Source of the DNA: Bacteroidota bacterium
GTDB taxonomy: Bacteria > Bacteroidota > Bacteroidia > Flavobacteriales > Flavobacteriaceae
Direction: 5' to 3'
NCBI GenBank assembly: GCA_021793135.1
Contig: JAJYTI010000098.1
Span: 1 to 8,056 of the forward strand
DNA: 8,056 nt
The notes beneath the pieces are model-generated. The model worked only from the letters and a program-made list of their open reading frames with translations. It was not told the DNA's origin and made no database searches. How positions within the stretch are numbered: position 1 is the stretch's first letter; the number at the start of each line of letters is the position of its first letter. Positions 6,819 to 8,056 of this stretch are shown in pieces. Position numbers and translations under genes: made by a program.

Positions 6819-8049
6819 GTGTTGTATCTTTTTTCTGCCTTAACTCCTCTTCTATTTTTTGTTCTTTTAATTTTTCGGCATATTGTATACTATCTTGAAC
6901 CCTTCTATATTCTTTTCTTGCTTCTGCTTCTTCTCGTTCTGTAATATACCTATCAAATCCAGCATCAATTTGATTATAAATCATTTGCGCTATTTCTTTT
7001 GCTCCTCTATGATTAAAATGGGTATAATCTTTATTAGCACGTTCTGGTTGTTGTTCTACCCACTCTATCATACTACCATCCCCACCCATTAATTGAAATA
7101 AATTTACAAACCCTGTTTTCTTATTATTAGCATATGCTTTTTGTGATGCAAGTAAATGAGTAACTGCAGAATCGGTATGCATTTCTGTTTCATATTTTGA
7201 TGCTTTATCTGCTATTGAAATAACTAAAATTGAAGTATTTGGAAATGCATTTCGTAAGTGATCTACTACACGTGTCATTCTAGACTGATACCAACCATAT
7301 TCATAAGAACCTCTTCCTAAAACATTTGTTCCATAATGCAAAATTATCAAATCATAATCCAATGCATTTTGGAATGCATGCATAAGCTGAGTGTTTAACT
7401 GTGTAATTGGCAGTCCAGAATTACCTCTATTAGAATAATTATCTATTTGTACACCATAAGGCAAATCTAAATTAACTCCATAAAATGGAATAGAATCTGC
7501 TTCTATAAACTCTAAATCGAGATTCTTAGTACTATTTTGAGTTAGTTTTAATCTATTTACTGATTTAATTGGTTCCAGATTTAATTCAAAAGTATCACTT
7601 ATCGTTTTTACACGAACTTTCCCATTAAAGTTTTTCGATTTTCCATAATATAATTCTGGATTTTGTAGAAGTCCCCCTTTTGCATATAATCCTGATGATA
7701 AATGTAAAGTAGTAGCATTTATCGTGTCTTTTTGATAAAACACTTGTCCACTTACACCATAAGGATATATTGTATCATAACTTTTCATGTAGGAATATAT
7801 CTCCCAATTGCGAGAAAACTTATGTGTAATACTGCCCCTAGAACTAGCAGACTCTGAAGTTATTGGTACAAAACCAACACCTCTACCTCCATATTTGGAT
7901 TGAAATAATTTACGCAAATCCTGGACTATCATATCTCCATCGGTCATGGAGTCACCAAAATATGCTATTCGAACTTTTCTTGCTTCTGGTTGGGTTTGAA
8001 GCTCAAATAAGCTTTTATAAAAATAATTTAAGTAAATATTTTCTTCAAG
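6802..8049 (-). CDS. SGNH/GDSL hydrolase-fold protein, 5' end disrupted or outside window
   Basis: The frame is open from 8049 down to the stop at 6802 (415 codons). The first ATG, at 7947, cannot be the true start: the catalytic block I reads VRIAYFGDSMTDGD, and the Ser codon (7950-7948) lies immediately before that Met. Coding similarity extends back through YLNYFYKSLFELQ to the TAA at 8050-8052, where the frame is interrupted near the window edge. Counting from the 7947 Met, later marks are a beta-rich region (about 65-160), SNRGNSGL (172-179, block II), HYGTN (204-208, Asn208) and DYTHFN (307-312, Asp307/His310). The tail from 335 is rich in Glu, Lys and Arg and may be helical. It is a paralogue of the next gene, which it overlaps by 17 nt in another frame. 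Probably periplasmic or membrane-anchored, but the N-terminus that would show this is missing. Confidence 0.85.
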   Translation of the reverse strand, partial: LEENIYLNYFYKSLFELQTQPEARKVRIAYFGDSMTDGDMIVQDLRKLFQSKYGGRGVGFVPITSESASSRGSITHKFSRNWEIYSYMKSYDTIYPYGVSGQVFYQKDTINATTLHLSSGLYAKGGLLQNPELYYGKSKNFNGKVRVKTISDTFELNLEPIKSVNRLKLTQNSTKNLDLEFIEADSIPFYGVNLDLPYGVQIDNYSNRGNSGLPITQLNTQLMHAFQNALDYDLIILHYGTNVLGRGSYEYGWYQSRMTRVVDHLRNAFPNTSILVISIADKASKYETEMHTDSAVTHLLASQKAYANNKKTGFVNLFQLMGGDGSMIEWVEQQPERANKDYTHFNHRGAKEIAQMIYNQIDAGFDRYITEREEAEARKEYRRVQDSIQYAEKLKEQKIEEELRQKKDTTHVSED

Positions 8050-8056
8050 TTAGATC

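Noticed and set aside
7945..7947. The ATG at 7947 as start of the first SGNH hydrolase
   Set aside because: It would leave out the catalytic GDS immediately upstream, and clear family sequence continues before it in the same frame.

Overview
The window is AT-rich chromosomal DNA, most likely from a marine or aquatic member of the Flavobacteriaceae (Bacteroidota). Three things suggest this: A/T-rich translation starts without Shine-Dalgarno sequences, TAnnTTTG-type -7 promoter elements ahead of two genes, and the protein sequences themselves. No mobile element, CRISPR array, rRNA or tRNA was seen.

Layout: positions 1-1086 (+ strand) hold the 3' end of an EamA-type membrane transporter, followed after 17 nt by rluF (23S rRNA pseudouridine synthase), which ends in an intrinsic terminator. 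A gene-poor AT-rich gap (1131-1505) separates it from the convergent sucC (1506-2696, -), the ATP-grasp beta subunit of succinyl-CoA synthetase. sucC stands alone, with its own -7 element upstream and a strong, probably bidirectional hairpin downstream. Next comes a DUF1275/YoaK-type membrane protein (2915-3640, -), also with a -7 element of its own.

The rest (3718 to the right edge, - strand) is a tightly packed operon, given here in transcription order: an SGNH/GDSL hydrolase whose 5' end is broken or lost at the window edge; a second, secreted SGNH hydrolase carrying a LysM module in the middle of its catalytic fold; and an MBOAT-family O-acyltransferase of the AlgI/PatA type. The first pair overlaps by 17 nt and the second pair shares one base (TAATG), so translation is probably coupled. 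MBOAT plus periplasmic SGNH is the usual arrangement for moving acetyl groups across the inner membrane onto extracytoplasmic glycans. Two paralogous SGNH proteins, one with a peptidoglycan-binding module, make an envelope glycan (perhaps peptidoglycan) O-acetylation/deacetylation cassette the most interesting hypothesis here. The substrate cannot be read from sequence alone.
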